DNA of 64,000 nucleotides from assembly GCA_963971425.1 (NCBI GenBank), contig OZ020522.1, forward strand, positions 4,128,168-4,192,167. The letters are read 5' to 3'. Made by a program: the position numbers and the translations under genes. Positions 33,616 through 42,664 of this stretch are shown here, piece by piece. Source of the DNA: Bryoerythrophyllum caledonicum. Taxonomy: Eukaryota > Streptophyta > Bryopsida > Pottiales > Pottiaceae. The notes below the pieces were generated by a model. That model was given only the letters and a program-made list of their open reading frames with translations. It did no database searches and was not told the origin of the DNA. How positions within the stretch are numbered: position 1 is the first letter of the stretch; each line of letters starts with the position of its first letter.

Positions 33616-34525
33616 ATGTTGAGTGATATGACCCCTCCTTGTTAAGTTCACTTTTGTAAGTTGGTAAAATAGGAGAAATTATGGGGCAGTTGATAGGAGC
33701 AACGGCAGTAAAACTTGATACAAGGCAATTAGACTAGCTGGGTAAAACGCATTTTAGGGTTTAGGATGATTATTTTGGATGGAAATATTGGATGAAAATT
33801 GGTTGAAAACTTGATAGGTGTTATTTTTTATATGTGTCATGCTCCCGAGTCTCCATCAACATTTAAAGAAGGCCAATTGTAGATGGAAAACCGTGGTCCT
33901 ATTAAACGCAAAACTGTACGTTGGGGTCACTTTGGCCACCTACCTACTGAACTATTTATTTTTCCTTTTTGGAGTGGTTTGGACACAATGTGTATCACCT
34001 AGGCATTACATGGGTACCACCTAGACAACTCTCTTGAATTTTTCAAAAATTTTGGACATTCTCCATTGTGAATTAAATATGTGCAGAGGGTAAACCGTGG
34101 GATTCATTGAACCCCGTCCTTGTTGTCTTCAACTATAGCTAGAAATGATCTACAATTAAATTTGATGAGAAGGTTTATCTAGCTGATAAATGTTATGGAG
34201 GAGATGATGTTGACAAGATTATTTCCTTGTCCCATATCTTATTGCTCAAAATATTATAGTGGATTCAAAGACACCTACATTCATCCAAATTCAGAAGCTT
34301 TTTACTTTCCACCTGTAAGTAAACAAAAGCCCATAATGGTTTTGGTAGTTTCATCCATTATTAAAACAATGATTGTATTCGGCTTCTGCATACAGCTTCA
34401 TGAAAATCAAGGCAATTTGCGTTAATCCTTAAAGGTATGAGAACCCGCATGGTATGTTAATCCTTAAAAGGTATGTTTATCCGTTTCAGGGCATGAAACT
34501 TTTCACTGTGCAAGGTACACAAGCT
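33616..34525. other. Intergenic DNA, no gene recognised
   Basis: AT-rich sequence with only short accidental frames. No conserved domain or repeat boundary is seen. Confidence 0.4.
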
Positions 34526-34803
34526 GGGCCAAGGCGAAATGACCCCTCCGTTGGGAGTTACCCGAGGTGGGCCCTCTCTTAATTGCATGAGGTCATTTTT
34601 CTGGTCCTCTTATTTTAGGGGTCCAGAGGCCTTTTTTGGATTTTTTGGGACAAATTTGGGCCCCACAGCCATTGGTCATCCCAGAGGACCCTCCCTTACT
34701 GTAATTAGGGGCCCATCCAAAAACAAAATAGGGCCAAATTTGGCCCCACCACCTCGTGGCCACCTCGGGTAACTCCCAACGAGGGGCCAATTTACCCTGG
34801 GCC
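34526..34803. mobile_element. MITE-like inverted-repeat element (~280 bp)
   Basis: A nearly perfect inverted repeat, GTTGGGAGTTACCCGAGGTGG, occurs at ~34550-34570 and in reverse complement at ~34760-34780. A weaker inverted match continues outward (GGGCCAAGG...ACCCCTC against GAGGGGCCAA...GGGCC). The interior is non-coding and rich in GGCCC words. Target duplications could not be fixed, so the superfamily is unknown. Confidence 0.65.
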
Positions 34804-36787
34804 ACAAGGTGGTGGCAACTTACAGTACGACTGGAATGACAGGAGTGGAAAGTACAATTCATGCATTCCGAATTGTGGCCAACTTGCATGAATGGGCTCC
34901 ATTGCAAACAGCACACCAATTCTGAATTGATTCCAAATGCCAGTGGGTCAGTGAGGGTGGTTCCTCCGTCCCGTCCTTTTGCTGTCCCTCCAAGGCCCCA
35001 CTTGTCACCACTTGCGCACCCTATTGCAAATGTCTGGGTCTTTGTTCTGATTGTTTGTGCCAAATAAGTTTTTCATGCAATTTTGGAATGCAAGTGGGCA
35101 CACCATAAGTCACTCTGTGACCGCCACCTCCCTATCACTACCACTCTATATTTGGTCCCAATTCCACCCCATAACTGCTCCATTTCCAACCCATTCACTC
35201 TTTGTCAACTCCAAATTAAGGCTTACTTTTGGTCAAGACCCTTGACTTTTGGTTGGCGCTAATGGGCGTACCTAGGGGCAGAAATAGGCTAAACATGGCT
35301 AACCACTTTGAAAATTCACAACCAATTCACATCTTATTGGAAAAATGTGGAATCACTTGGGTTGAGATTGTAATTCTATTGGATATCCCTGAAATAAATG
35401 TGTAAGATTTTGGGTATTGTTGTTTCTGAAAAAATATATGCACATTGTTTAAATTGTCAGTCATGGGGGGTTATACCTTATGCTATTTCAAGCCCAACGT
35501 GAACAAAACCACGTTTTGAAGAGTGCTATCTTTATTCCTTTCCTGCATGGATGCAAAATAGTGGCATAATTTTCCACCACATCAATGTTTTTTTTTGGCA
35601 CCAAATCCATAGAGAAAACAAAGACCAGTGGACGAAATTTGGAGGAAGCAAGTTTGATTGGCTTAGGAAGAGCAGGTGATGCCAAAAAACAATTAAAACC
35701 ATTAAAAAAAACACACACATACACATCTCTACACATTGCATAGACTTCTAGAACTATGTTCTATCTTGACTTAGTTCATTGCACACCAAAAATCACAAGC
35801 AATGGAGGTGTTTAGGTTAATCCTTAAACATTAGAAGGTGCCACTCAAGGCCACAATATTCTACATGTATGGTGTGGTATTTCAACACAATAAGGTTCAA
35901 ATATTGAAATGACCTCCAAATAAAAGATGTTAGTTTGAAGAATCCACAATCCAAAGGTAAAAGTTTTTCTAAACTTCAATTTTTTTGGGTATTCTACAGA
36001 GTAATATATGTGCATGTATATACGGTTCCCGATATTGATGTTTAAGGGTTAACCAAAATTCTAACAAACAAACATCAATCAGGAGAATACTCCAAGTGCA
36101 CCCGATCCAGGAAACCAGCCCGGGTATCAAAACTCGCTAACCATCCGGATATCCAAACCCGTCCATCAATCCGGGTAACTGAAACACGTACCCAAAGTTC
36201 CCGAGACGTTCCCAACGGCTCTAGCGTCACCACGAAGCTAATAACCATTGTCACTTCAGCTTGACGTTATGATTTGCTGCTGAATGTGTATAAAGCTAGA
36301 TGCAGGGTAATGGTCAAACTACAGTTTTGATGATCAGTGTAGTTAGGTTCTTTCATCATTTCGTGCTTATTTGATACTTTTATTAGAGGTTCTCTTCTCA
36401 TAGTGGTTTCCACCTCTAGAAATTTTCTACACTAGAAATATTAAAGTTTTCTAGGAAGAGGCCCATTTTCGGTGGCCCATTTTCAAGACTAGAAAGTAGG
36501 CAGAACCCTTGAAGATCAGCCTTTTTCCAAGGTCTAATTCCAGTTGTGATGTGATTTGAGATCCTAATGGTACTTTACCGTGTTTTTTAAATAAAGAGAA
36601 GTTGGTTTGTTTTCTTGGAGTTTTGCAGTTGATTGTATGTGGTAGAGCGATGGATGTTACTCTTGAGGTTAACTTTGAGAAAGAGATTCATGATTGGTCT
36701 TTACATCTTCAGCTCATCAAACTTGCAGGTCTTTCTGAGGTCGGGAGGATTGAAGCTTCACAGTAATTAGCTTGGATCTATTTGTTG
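34804..36787. other. Intergenic DNA and 5' region of XRCC4
   Basis: No gene is recognised up to ~36250. A repeat fragment lies at 35815-36000. TATAAAG at ~36288 and a short upstream frame (ATG ~36651, 38 codons, stop before 36770) precede the XRCC4 start codon and may belong to its promoter and leader. Confidence 0.4.
35815..36000 (+). repeat. Third copy (fragment) of the unknown ~1-kb repeat
   Basis: The fragment aligns with the reverse complement of 28438-28600: a shared AGGTGCCA start, TACATGTATRGTGT, GAAGAATCCACAATCC and AAACTTCAAT. It shows the repeat is a dispersed family and not only a local inversion. Confidence 0.75.
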
Positions 36788-38559
36788 ATGAAGAGAACAA
36801 TGGAGGAGGACAGAAACACATGTGCGCAGCTTGAGGTTCACGACGCTACTACTGCTGTTGTGAAGAAGATGCTCTTTGTCAAGAGCGCGTGGGAGCCCTC
36901 TAAAGCATTGCCGACAAGTTTCTTTCTGGCCGTCACTGATGGATGCCAGGCTTGGACTTTTGAAGGTGACTTTTGTGATCAAGGGCATAGGGTTTCGGAT
37001 GCGCAACAGGAAGTTATAGGCACTAAACTCATTTATTGTAAGACGTGACTCTTTTTCATGGGCATAGTCCTAGTCATGGTTTCAGTCATCGTCATGACGT
37101 AGACATAGCATGGTCTCATGGTTGCTTAGTCATGGCATGGTCATGGTCATAGTCATGGGCACAGGGTATCGTTTTCCTTTGTCTTCCAATTAACTTTTTG
37201 CTTTCCTCTTTATTGTGCATTGCAAAGGCTCTGAGGCCTATGTGAAGGAGAGAGCTGAGGTGTGGGACAAGGAAGTGGGCTGGGTGATGGAGAAGCTCAA
37301 ATTTCACCTCACCATGTCTCAACCAGGCGTCACTTACGGCTTCACAAAGACTCGAGATGATTACAGAAAGGTACAGTCCCTTTACAGAAGCACATGATAC
37401 AACAACAATTTCATTATAACAGGCAGCTTGGGTCAAAACAAACATTCTCTCTCTACAAGATAAACACTTGTTGCTGCATGCATTACCCGCTCTTTCCTAG
37501 CCCCTCAAAATAATAACCTCCATACATACATAGCATATAAAACAAACAAGGTTTTTGTAAAGGGAGGTGACTGTAATTCGCATGGTCCCATATGTGGCTT
37601 CAAATATGCCTATACACTCCTGGTCTGGAAATGATTTACCCTTAACCCTGAACCCTAGAGCCAAAAACTCTTGATCTAAACCCTAAACCTGACATGAGGC
37701 TTTGTAATTTTGACATGCTTGGACTATGTTTCATTATGGATTGGGTGCAGTTATCTTTTGAGATTCAGGACAAAGAAACAAACCTCTCCCTGAGAGCCAA
37801 TCTTCAAATGCTGGATGCATCACCAGAGAATGTCACCTGCGATTTCTTAGGTTTTCTGCTGCACGGGAACGAAAAGCTTTCGGTGAGCCCAGTAGAATGA
37901 TTTTCTTACATTCATCAGAACGATCGATCTAGATCTCGCCATGGAAAAAATAATGGTTGATATTAACTATCAATGACAGGTAGATTATCGGAGGAAATGT
38001 CGAGTCTTTGATCAGATAGTAGCAGAAAACAAAGCCCTTGTGGAGCTAAGCGAGAAGTACAGGAATGAGAACATTCAGTTCAAGCAACATGCAACTGAGA
38101 AGGTACAAATCCTCAGCTCCTTTGCTTCTGATTCCGTTGCTGAACCGCTTCTTCTTCTCTTGATGAAGTTCATGAACAGTTTGTAGGTCTCCTGAATAGC
38201 AAGAAGTCCAAATGCCGGGAGCTCAGGAAAGAGAATGCAAGGCTGACCGAGCTCTTGAGGGCCAAAGAAGACATTGAGAAGAACCTCTCCACTAGCTCTT
38301 CTAGTGACGATGATGAAGAGAAAGCTGATTTACAGCCGTTGTTGGAGGTAGTTTCGCACTTGCTTTGTGATGTCTGAATCTTCACATCCTTTCATCACTC
38401 ATCCTTCACTTCACTTGTGTGAAACAGCAAGGCGAAGGCTTGGTCAGTGAAGATGCTATGGTGAAAATTGAGCCTTCAAAAGATGATCCTCGTACCCTGT
38501 TTGCAGACGCACCTTACACTGGTTTACAAAGAAAAAGGCGCAGGCTTTTACTACACTAA
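36788..38559 (+). CDS. XRCC4: XRCC4, DNA ligase IV partner of end joining (six exons, 291 aa)
   Basis: Spliced model: 36788-36965, 37228-37370, 37751-37882, 37980-38102, 38180-38347, 38428-38559; all introns are GT-AG and the phases fit. The N-terminal head (about residues 1-150) carries the family's 'FFLAVTDGCQAWTFEG' strand pair and 'GVTYGFTKTRDDYRK'. It is followed by a long coiled-coil stalk (about 150-230), containing the F-x-x-L-L-N-S-K-K-x-K segment typical of plant XRCC4. The tail is acidic, with a basic stretch (LQRKRRR) that looks like a nuclear signal. Length suits the family (plant ~260-300 aa). XRCC4 forms filaments with XLF and stabilises ligase IV during non-homologous end joining. 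Two ATGs (36788, 36800) are possible starts. Confidence 0.88.
37374..37573. mobile_element. MITE family 'CTCCCTTTACA', copy 2, inside XRCC4 intron 2
   Basis: A 200-bp element with ends CAGTCCCTTTACA and TGTAAAGGGAGGTGACTG, flanked by TA on both sides (37372-37373, 37574-37575). Non-coding. The left TA begins at the second base of the intron, so the T of the GT donor of intron 2 comes from the target duplication. Confidence 0.75.
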
Positions 38560-38628
38560 CCTCGATTTTCTGCACATCTCTTTGGTTAGTCTAGCATGCC
38601 AAGTGACAATGATCTATCATTTTCAGTA

Positions 38629-38757
38629 CAGACAGCTCCCTTTACAACATCATCTGTAAGAACAGTTGTAGGAGGGAGCTAACTATTTTTGTGATAAATA
38701 CGAGAGGTGGTCTAGGGAGATGATAGTAGGCATATGGAGCTGTTGTAGAGGGAGCCA
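38629..38757. mobile_element. MITE family 'CTCCCTTTACA', copy 3, in the XRCC4 3' region
   Basis: Left end CAGACAGCTCCCTTTACAAC (after TA 38627-38628) and right end GCTGTTGTAGAGGGAGC form imperfect inverted repeats similar to copies 1 and 2. It directly abuts a LINE 3'-end fragment. Confidence 0.6.
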
Positions 38758-38860
38758 TACCGCTAATCCATGTCTGGTGGACATGGACTTTGTGGTGGCA
38801 CAAACAGACACTTTATTCACGCCGGCCCCTCTTGGAGATTGAAGTTCTTCTTCTTGGAGA
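38757..38860 (+). mobile_element. LINE 3'-end fragment (third copy)
   Basis: About 100 bases match the last part of LINE copies 1 and 2: GGTGGACATGG, a GACACTTTATTCACGCCGG core, and a (TTC)n-type end (GTTCTTCTTCTTGG). Nothing upstream matches the LINE, so it is a severely 5'-truncated insertion or a SINE that borrowed this tail. Confidence 0.75.
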
Positions 38861-39532
38861 GGGGGCTGAGATTATACTTTCTACACACTTTTAGCATTGT
38901 CCATTTACATAAGTGGTCCTATTATTCCATCAGACAAGTTTGTCATCCTCCCATGATTGCACTTGGAGCCACTTTTGAACCAGCTACACTAAACACTGAA
39001 TATAGTGTAGAGGGATTATTGATGTAGATCACTCACAATAATTTCCATCAAAGCATGTGCATGCCAAGTTCTTGTCGTGCACAAACACATCGTGCAAAGA
39101 TAACATCGTGCCAACAGGTGAGAGCGCACAATTAGAGGCAAACTTGGAGCAATGGTGACTATACTATCACCGTTGCCTCCGTAAACAACGAAAACAATAG
39201 TCCACAAAAGAAACTAACAACCTCCAACAACCTAGACTAGGGAAAAATAAATAAATACCCAGACCATAACATTTAGAAATTGGTCTACAAGGACCCCTTT
39301 ACTCGCCCCCTTCGCCCGTGCTGAAGCCCCTTTCACACCGGCGAACCACACAATTAACGTAAAGTGTATGAACGACCGAGTATGAAAACCTCTCAAGTCC
39401 AGAAAAATCACGGTGACCTATAGAAAAGACACTAATAGACCATGTAGACAAAGGATAAGTCGGGTGCAATGAGAGCCCCATCGTTAATCGCCTCTAACAC
39501 TTTTAATGGCTAGACCTTGTCTACGTAGACTC
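38861..39532. other. Region downstream of the retrotransposon pol gene; no gene
   Basis: Read on the minus strand this follows the pol stop codon and should hold the 3' UTR, polypurine tract and 3' LTR of the DNMT retrotransposon. A purine-rich stretch (GGGCGAAGGGGGCGAGTAAA on the minus strand, ~39297-39316) could be the polypurine tract. It is closely followed by TGTAGACC..., and ~260 bases further on by GATCTACA. No matching 5' copy of this sequence was found, so the LTR is unproven. Confidence 0.35.
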
Positions 39533-42500
39533 TTAATGTGCTAAACAATTTGGACACGACCATTGACCCACTGGTACCTCTAGAAGAGGTGGGGTTAGAC
39601 ATTCTAGATGCCACCCCGTAGAACACAAGTCACAAATGACCATTGTGGCTGCCCGTTTGGCACTACCACACAATTGACATCGCAATCCAGAGGAGATGTG
39701 AGAAATACCAGGGTTTACCGTTCCATCAATGTGTGGTAAATGGCAAGGAGCGCAATTGCGTGTGTGATCCTTCCATATCTTACCATCACGACCTTCCAAC
39801 AGTAACACTCCTGAGTGCTTCACCTCACGAACTCGCAAGATCACCCGTCCCGCTGTCACATCCAAGGTGGTGGGCGCTGCTTGCTGCAAATACACATAGT
39901 TTCCAGGAGTAAACCGTCGCACTTGCGGTCGGTAGCCTCCTCCCCGTATTGTAGCATAACGCAACGTATCCCGATGTTGAGCAATGGAAAGATTCTCCAA
40001 TGCCATAGGCATCACCCGTTTGAACAAATCCGCACGTTGCTCACACACTTGAGCCCACGTATCTGGATTGTCCATGTTAGCCAACACGGTGTCAGCATCT
40101 GCCTGAATGGCCTTCGGTAATACCGATTGCCTTCCAAACAACAAAAAGTAAGGAGAAAAGGACGCCAAAGATGCTTGCTTACTAAACCGGTAGCCCATGG
40201 CTATCCACGGTAATTGCAAGTCCCAATCTTGATGATGTCCCTTCTTCAAACTATACTTCCAAAGCCCCCTCTTGACGGTTTGCACCATGCGCTCTGCCAA
40301 GCCATCCGCTTCGGGGTGATCCCTCGAAGTAGTGCGGTGATCTATCATCGCTTGCTCACACAACGTTTGAAACTCACCCAAGAATTCCCTTCCTTGGTCT
40401 GTGAGAACTTCCGCTGGAGCTCCAAAGCGGCTCAATACACGATCAAGGAAAGAGTAAGCGGCCCCCTCACTAAACTTGTCAGGCAACGCTACCAACTCTA
40501 TCCATTTCGAGAAGTGCTCGATCATCACCAACACATACTTATTGTGTCGAGGTGTCATTGGTAATGGACCAGCAAAATCTAAGCTCCACTTATATCCCAA
40601 GCCCATAATTGGCAATGGTTGCAATTGTGGCATCGGAGCGTTAAAAGACGCTCGTACCCGATCACAGACCATACACCGGGCTACCAAGACTTGAACTTGA
40701 GTTTGCATTCCTCGCCACCAATAGTGAAGCTGGAGCAAGCTATAAGTCCTCCGCACTCCAAAGTGCCCAAGGTCTTTATGCGTGTCCTTGATGAGCTTCA
40801 CTCTCTCAAATGGAGTTGGCACAACCTTTCGCGTGCCATCCGGCCACACCCTCACAAGGTGAGTCCTCTCCCACACGAACCGTTTGGCTCGTTGTGAGAC
40901 CCGATCTCTCTCCTTAGCGGACCACGCAAGCACCACTTCTCCATTCTTTAGAAAATGCATCACGTTCGTGTCTTCAAAGATGTCTTTGGCGCCCCCAGAT
41001 TCTTCACCGACATCCTCATCTACCGTGGCCACAGTAGAAGCTCCGGTGTCATCTCCACGCATCGCCAATACACTTAGAAAGGCCGAACAATGCCAACCTG
41101 GCAACGGATCGGCCTCATCTTCCCCGTGCCACCTAGCGCCCGTAGCATCCGCTTGGTTTGGAATTGGATTGCGGCTAAGGCCGTCGGCATCCATATTCAC
41201 CAATCCCGCTCTGTGCACCACCTTGAAGTCGTATTCCATCAACATCAAGGCCCACCGCGCTAGCTTGCCTGTTAGTTTGTCAGACTCCATCAACCACTTT
41301 AAAGGTTGATGATCCGTGACTAACAAGAACTCGTTACCATAAAGGTAACATCGAAAATGAGCAATTGCCCATATGGCAGCCAAACACTCCCCTTCATACG
41401 AGCTATACTGGGCCTCTGCATTATTGTTGGACCGGCTGGCGTACGCAATGACAAACTCCTTCCCGTCGTCATCCATTTGCGTCAACACCGCACCAATTCC
41501 CAATGCGCTCCAATCTGTGTGTAGCTGGTATGTCCTTCCGGCTATTGGCCTTCGAAGTATAGGTGCCGATGCCAAGCGGTCCTTCAACTCTTGAAAGGCC
41601 ACCTCTTGCTCATCTCCCCATATCCAAGGTTGATCATTCCTTGTCAACATGGTTAATGGCTTGGCAATAGCACTGAAAGTCTTCACAAACTTTCTATAGT
41701 AATTACACAACCCCAAGAATGCACGTAGCCTACTAATATCCCTTGGTCTAGGAATAGACATCACTACTTCAATTTTACTAGCTACCACACCCAATCCACT
41801 TGGATATATCATGTGGCCTAAGTACTCGATGCGGTCAAAGTAGAATCTGCACTTACCAGGGTGCAACTTCAAACCGTGGAGCCTCAATCTAGCAAACACT
41901 TCCATCAAGTGTAGCCTATGTTGCCTTCGATTCGTGCTAAAGACAACGATATCGTCAATGTAGCATCTCACGAAATCCAAGCCCGAGAATACTCGGTCCA
42001 TAACCCTCTGGAATTCGGCAGGAGCATTCTTCAATCCAAATGGTAAGAATTTCCATTGGAACAACCGGTCCTTTCCATCTTTGTCAATGCCCCAGAACGC
42101 GGTCTTCTCTTTGTCTTCCTCTTTCAGTCCAATCTGGTGGTATCCAGAGCGCAAGTCCAATGTACTAAATACCTTGGCGTGACCAATAGCCTCAAAGTTC
42201 TCCTCCGGCGTTGGCATCGCATAACGATCCGACTTGGTGAATTTGTTAATCCTCCTATAGTCCCCGCACATCCTCTTCTCCGTCCAATTACCGTAGATAT
42301 CTTTCTTGGATGGCATAACCGTCGCCGATGCATACTCGCAATCCGGTGGAGCCAACTCCACTAGCCCCGCAGCCACCAACTCCTCCGTACGAGCACGTAT
42401 CATCCTCCGTTCAACGTCGCTATACTTGTACGGCTTCCGGTATATTGGTGCTTTGTCCGTCAAATTGATATGTACTTCTTGCCCCTTCAATACTCCAAGA

Positions 42501-42658
42501 TCTTCAAGACTAAAGGCAAAACAATCTAAGTACTCCCTGAGGAACTCATGTTCCTCTCTCTCAACTGCTCCATCCGCCAGGCCTACCATCGGTTTCCAAG
42601 TATCCTTGGTCACCGCCTCCTTCGGTTCCTTTGGAGCAAGATTCTCCTTCCTTGGTTG
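39533..42658 (-). CDS. Pol: RT, RNase H, integrase and PHD finger (after readthrough stop)
   Basis: This stretch is open in the same frame as the upstream methyltransferase frame, directly after its TAG. It has about 1,040 residues, ending at the TAA 39533-39535. RT has 'CGDYRRINKF' and the 'CYIDDIVVFS' box (~residue 235 after the stop). RNase H has 'LHTDWSALGIGAVLTQ' and 'YSSYEGECLAAIWA'. The integrase zinc region (H-x-x-x-x-H, then CMVCDRVR) precedes the DDE core 'WSLDFAGP', 'VLTDQGREFLG' and 'EADGLAERMVQT'. Where chromoviruses have a chromodomain, the last ~50 residues form a PHD finger: CQLC, CDLC, GWHLEC, CPNC with Cys4-His-Cys3 spacing. There is no ATG near the start of the frame, consistent with expression by readthrough. 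No inactivating change was seen. Confidence 0.88.
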   Translation of the reverse strand, partial: QPRKENLAPKEPKEAVTKDTWKPMVGLADGAVEREEHEFLREYLDCFAFSLEDLGVLKGQEVHINLTDKAPIYRKPYKYSDVERRMIRARTEELVAAGLVELAPPDCEYASATVMPSKKDIYGNWTEKRMCGDYRRINKFTKSDRYAMPTPEENFEAIGHAKVFSTLDLRSGYHQIGLKEEDKEKTAFWGIDKDGKDRLFQWKFLPFGLKNAPAEFQRVMDRVFSGLDFVRCYIDDIVVFSTNRRQHRLHLMEVFARLRLHGLKLHPGKCRFYFDRIEYLGHMIYPSGLGVVASKIEVVMSIPRPRDISRLRAFLGLCNYYRKFVKTFSAIAKPLTMLTRNDQPWIWGDEQEVAFQELKDRLASAPILRRPIAGRTYQLHTDWSALGIGAVLTQMDDDGKEFVIAYASRSNNNAEAQYSSYEGECLAAIWAIAHFRCYLYGNEFLLVTDHQPLKWLMESDKLTGKLARWALMLMEYDFKVVHRAGLVNMDADGLSRNPIPNQADATGARWHGEDEADPLPGWHCSAFLSVLAMRGDDTGASTVATVDEDVGEESGGAKDIFEDTNVMHFLKNGEVVLAWSAKERDRVSQRAKRFVWERTHLVRVWPDGTRKVVPTPFERVKLIKDTHKDLGHFGVRRTYSLLQLHYWWRGMQTQVQVLVARCMVCDRVRASFNAPMPQLQPLPIMGLGYKWSLDFAGPLPMTPRHNKYVLVMIEHFSKWIELVALPDKFSEGAAYSFLDRVLSRFGAPAEVLTDQGREFLGEFQTLCEQAMIDHRTTSRDHPEADGLAERMVQTVKRGLWKYSLKKGHHQDWDLQLPWIAMGYRFSKQASLASFSPYFLLFGRQSVLPKAIQADADTVLANMDNPDTWAQVCEQRADLFKRVMPMALENLSIAQHRDTLRYATIRGGGYRPQVRRFTPGNYVYLQQAAPTTLDVTAGRVILRVREVKHSGVLLLEGRDGKIWKDHTRNCAPCHLPHIDGTVNPGISHISSGLRCQLCGSAKRAATMVICDLCSTGWHLECLTPPLLEVPVGQWSCPNCLAH

Positions 42659-42664
42659 CTATTG
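42653..42664 (-). promoter_or_regulatory. Probable programmed stop-codon readthrough site (CAA-TAG-CAA-CCA)
   Basis: Read on the minus strand, codons are CAA TAG CAA CCA. This fits the UAG-CARYYA consensus first recognised in tobamoviruses, including the CAA on each side. Both sides are open in one frame for more than 1,000 codons, and no other stop lies between protease and the end of integrase. Confidence 0.75.
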
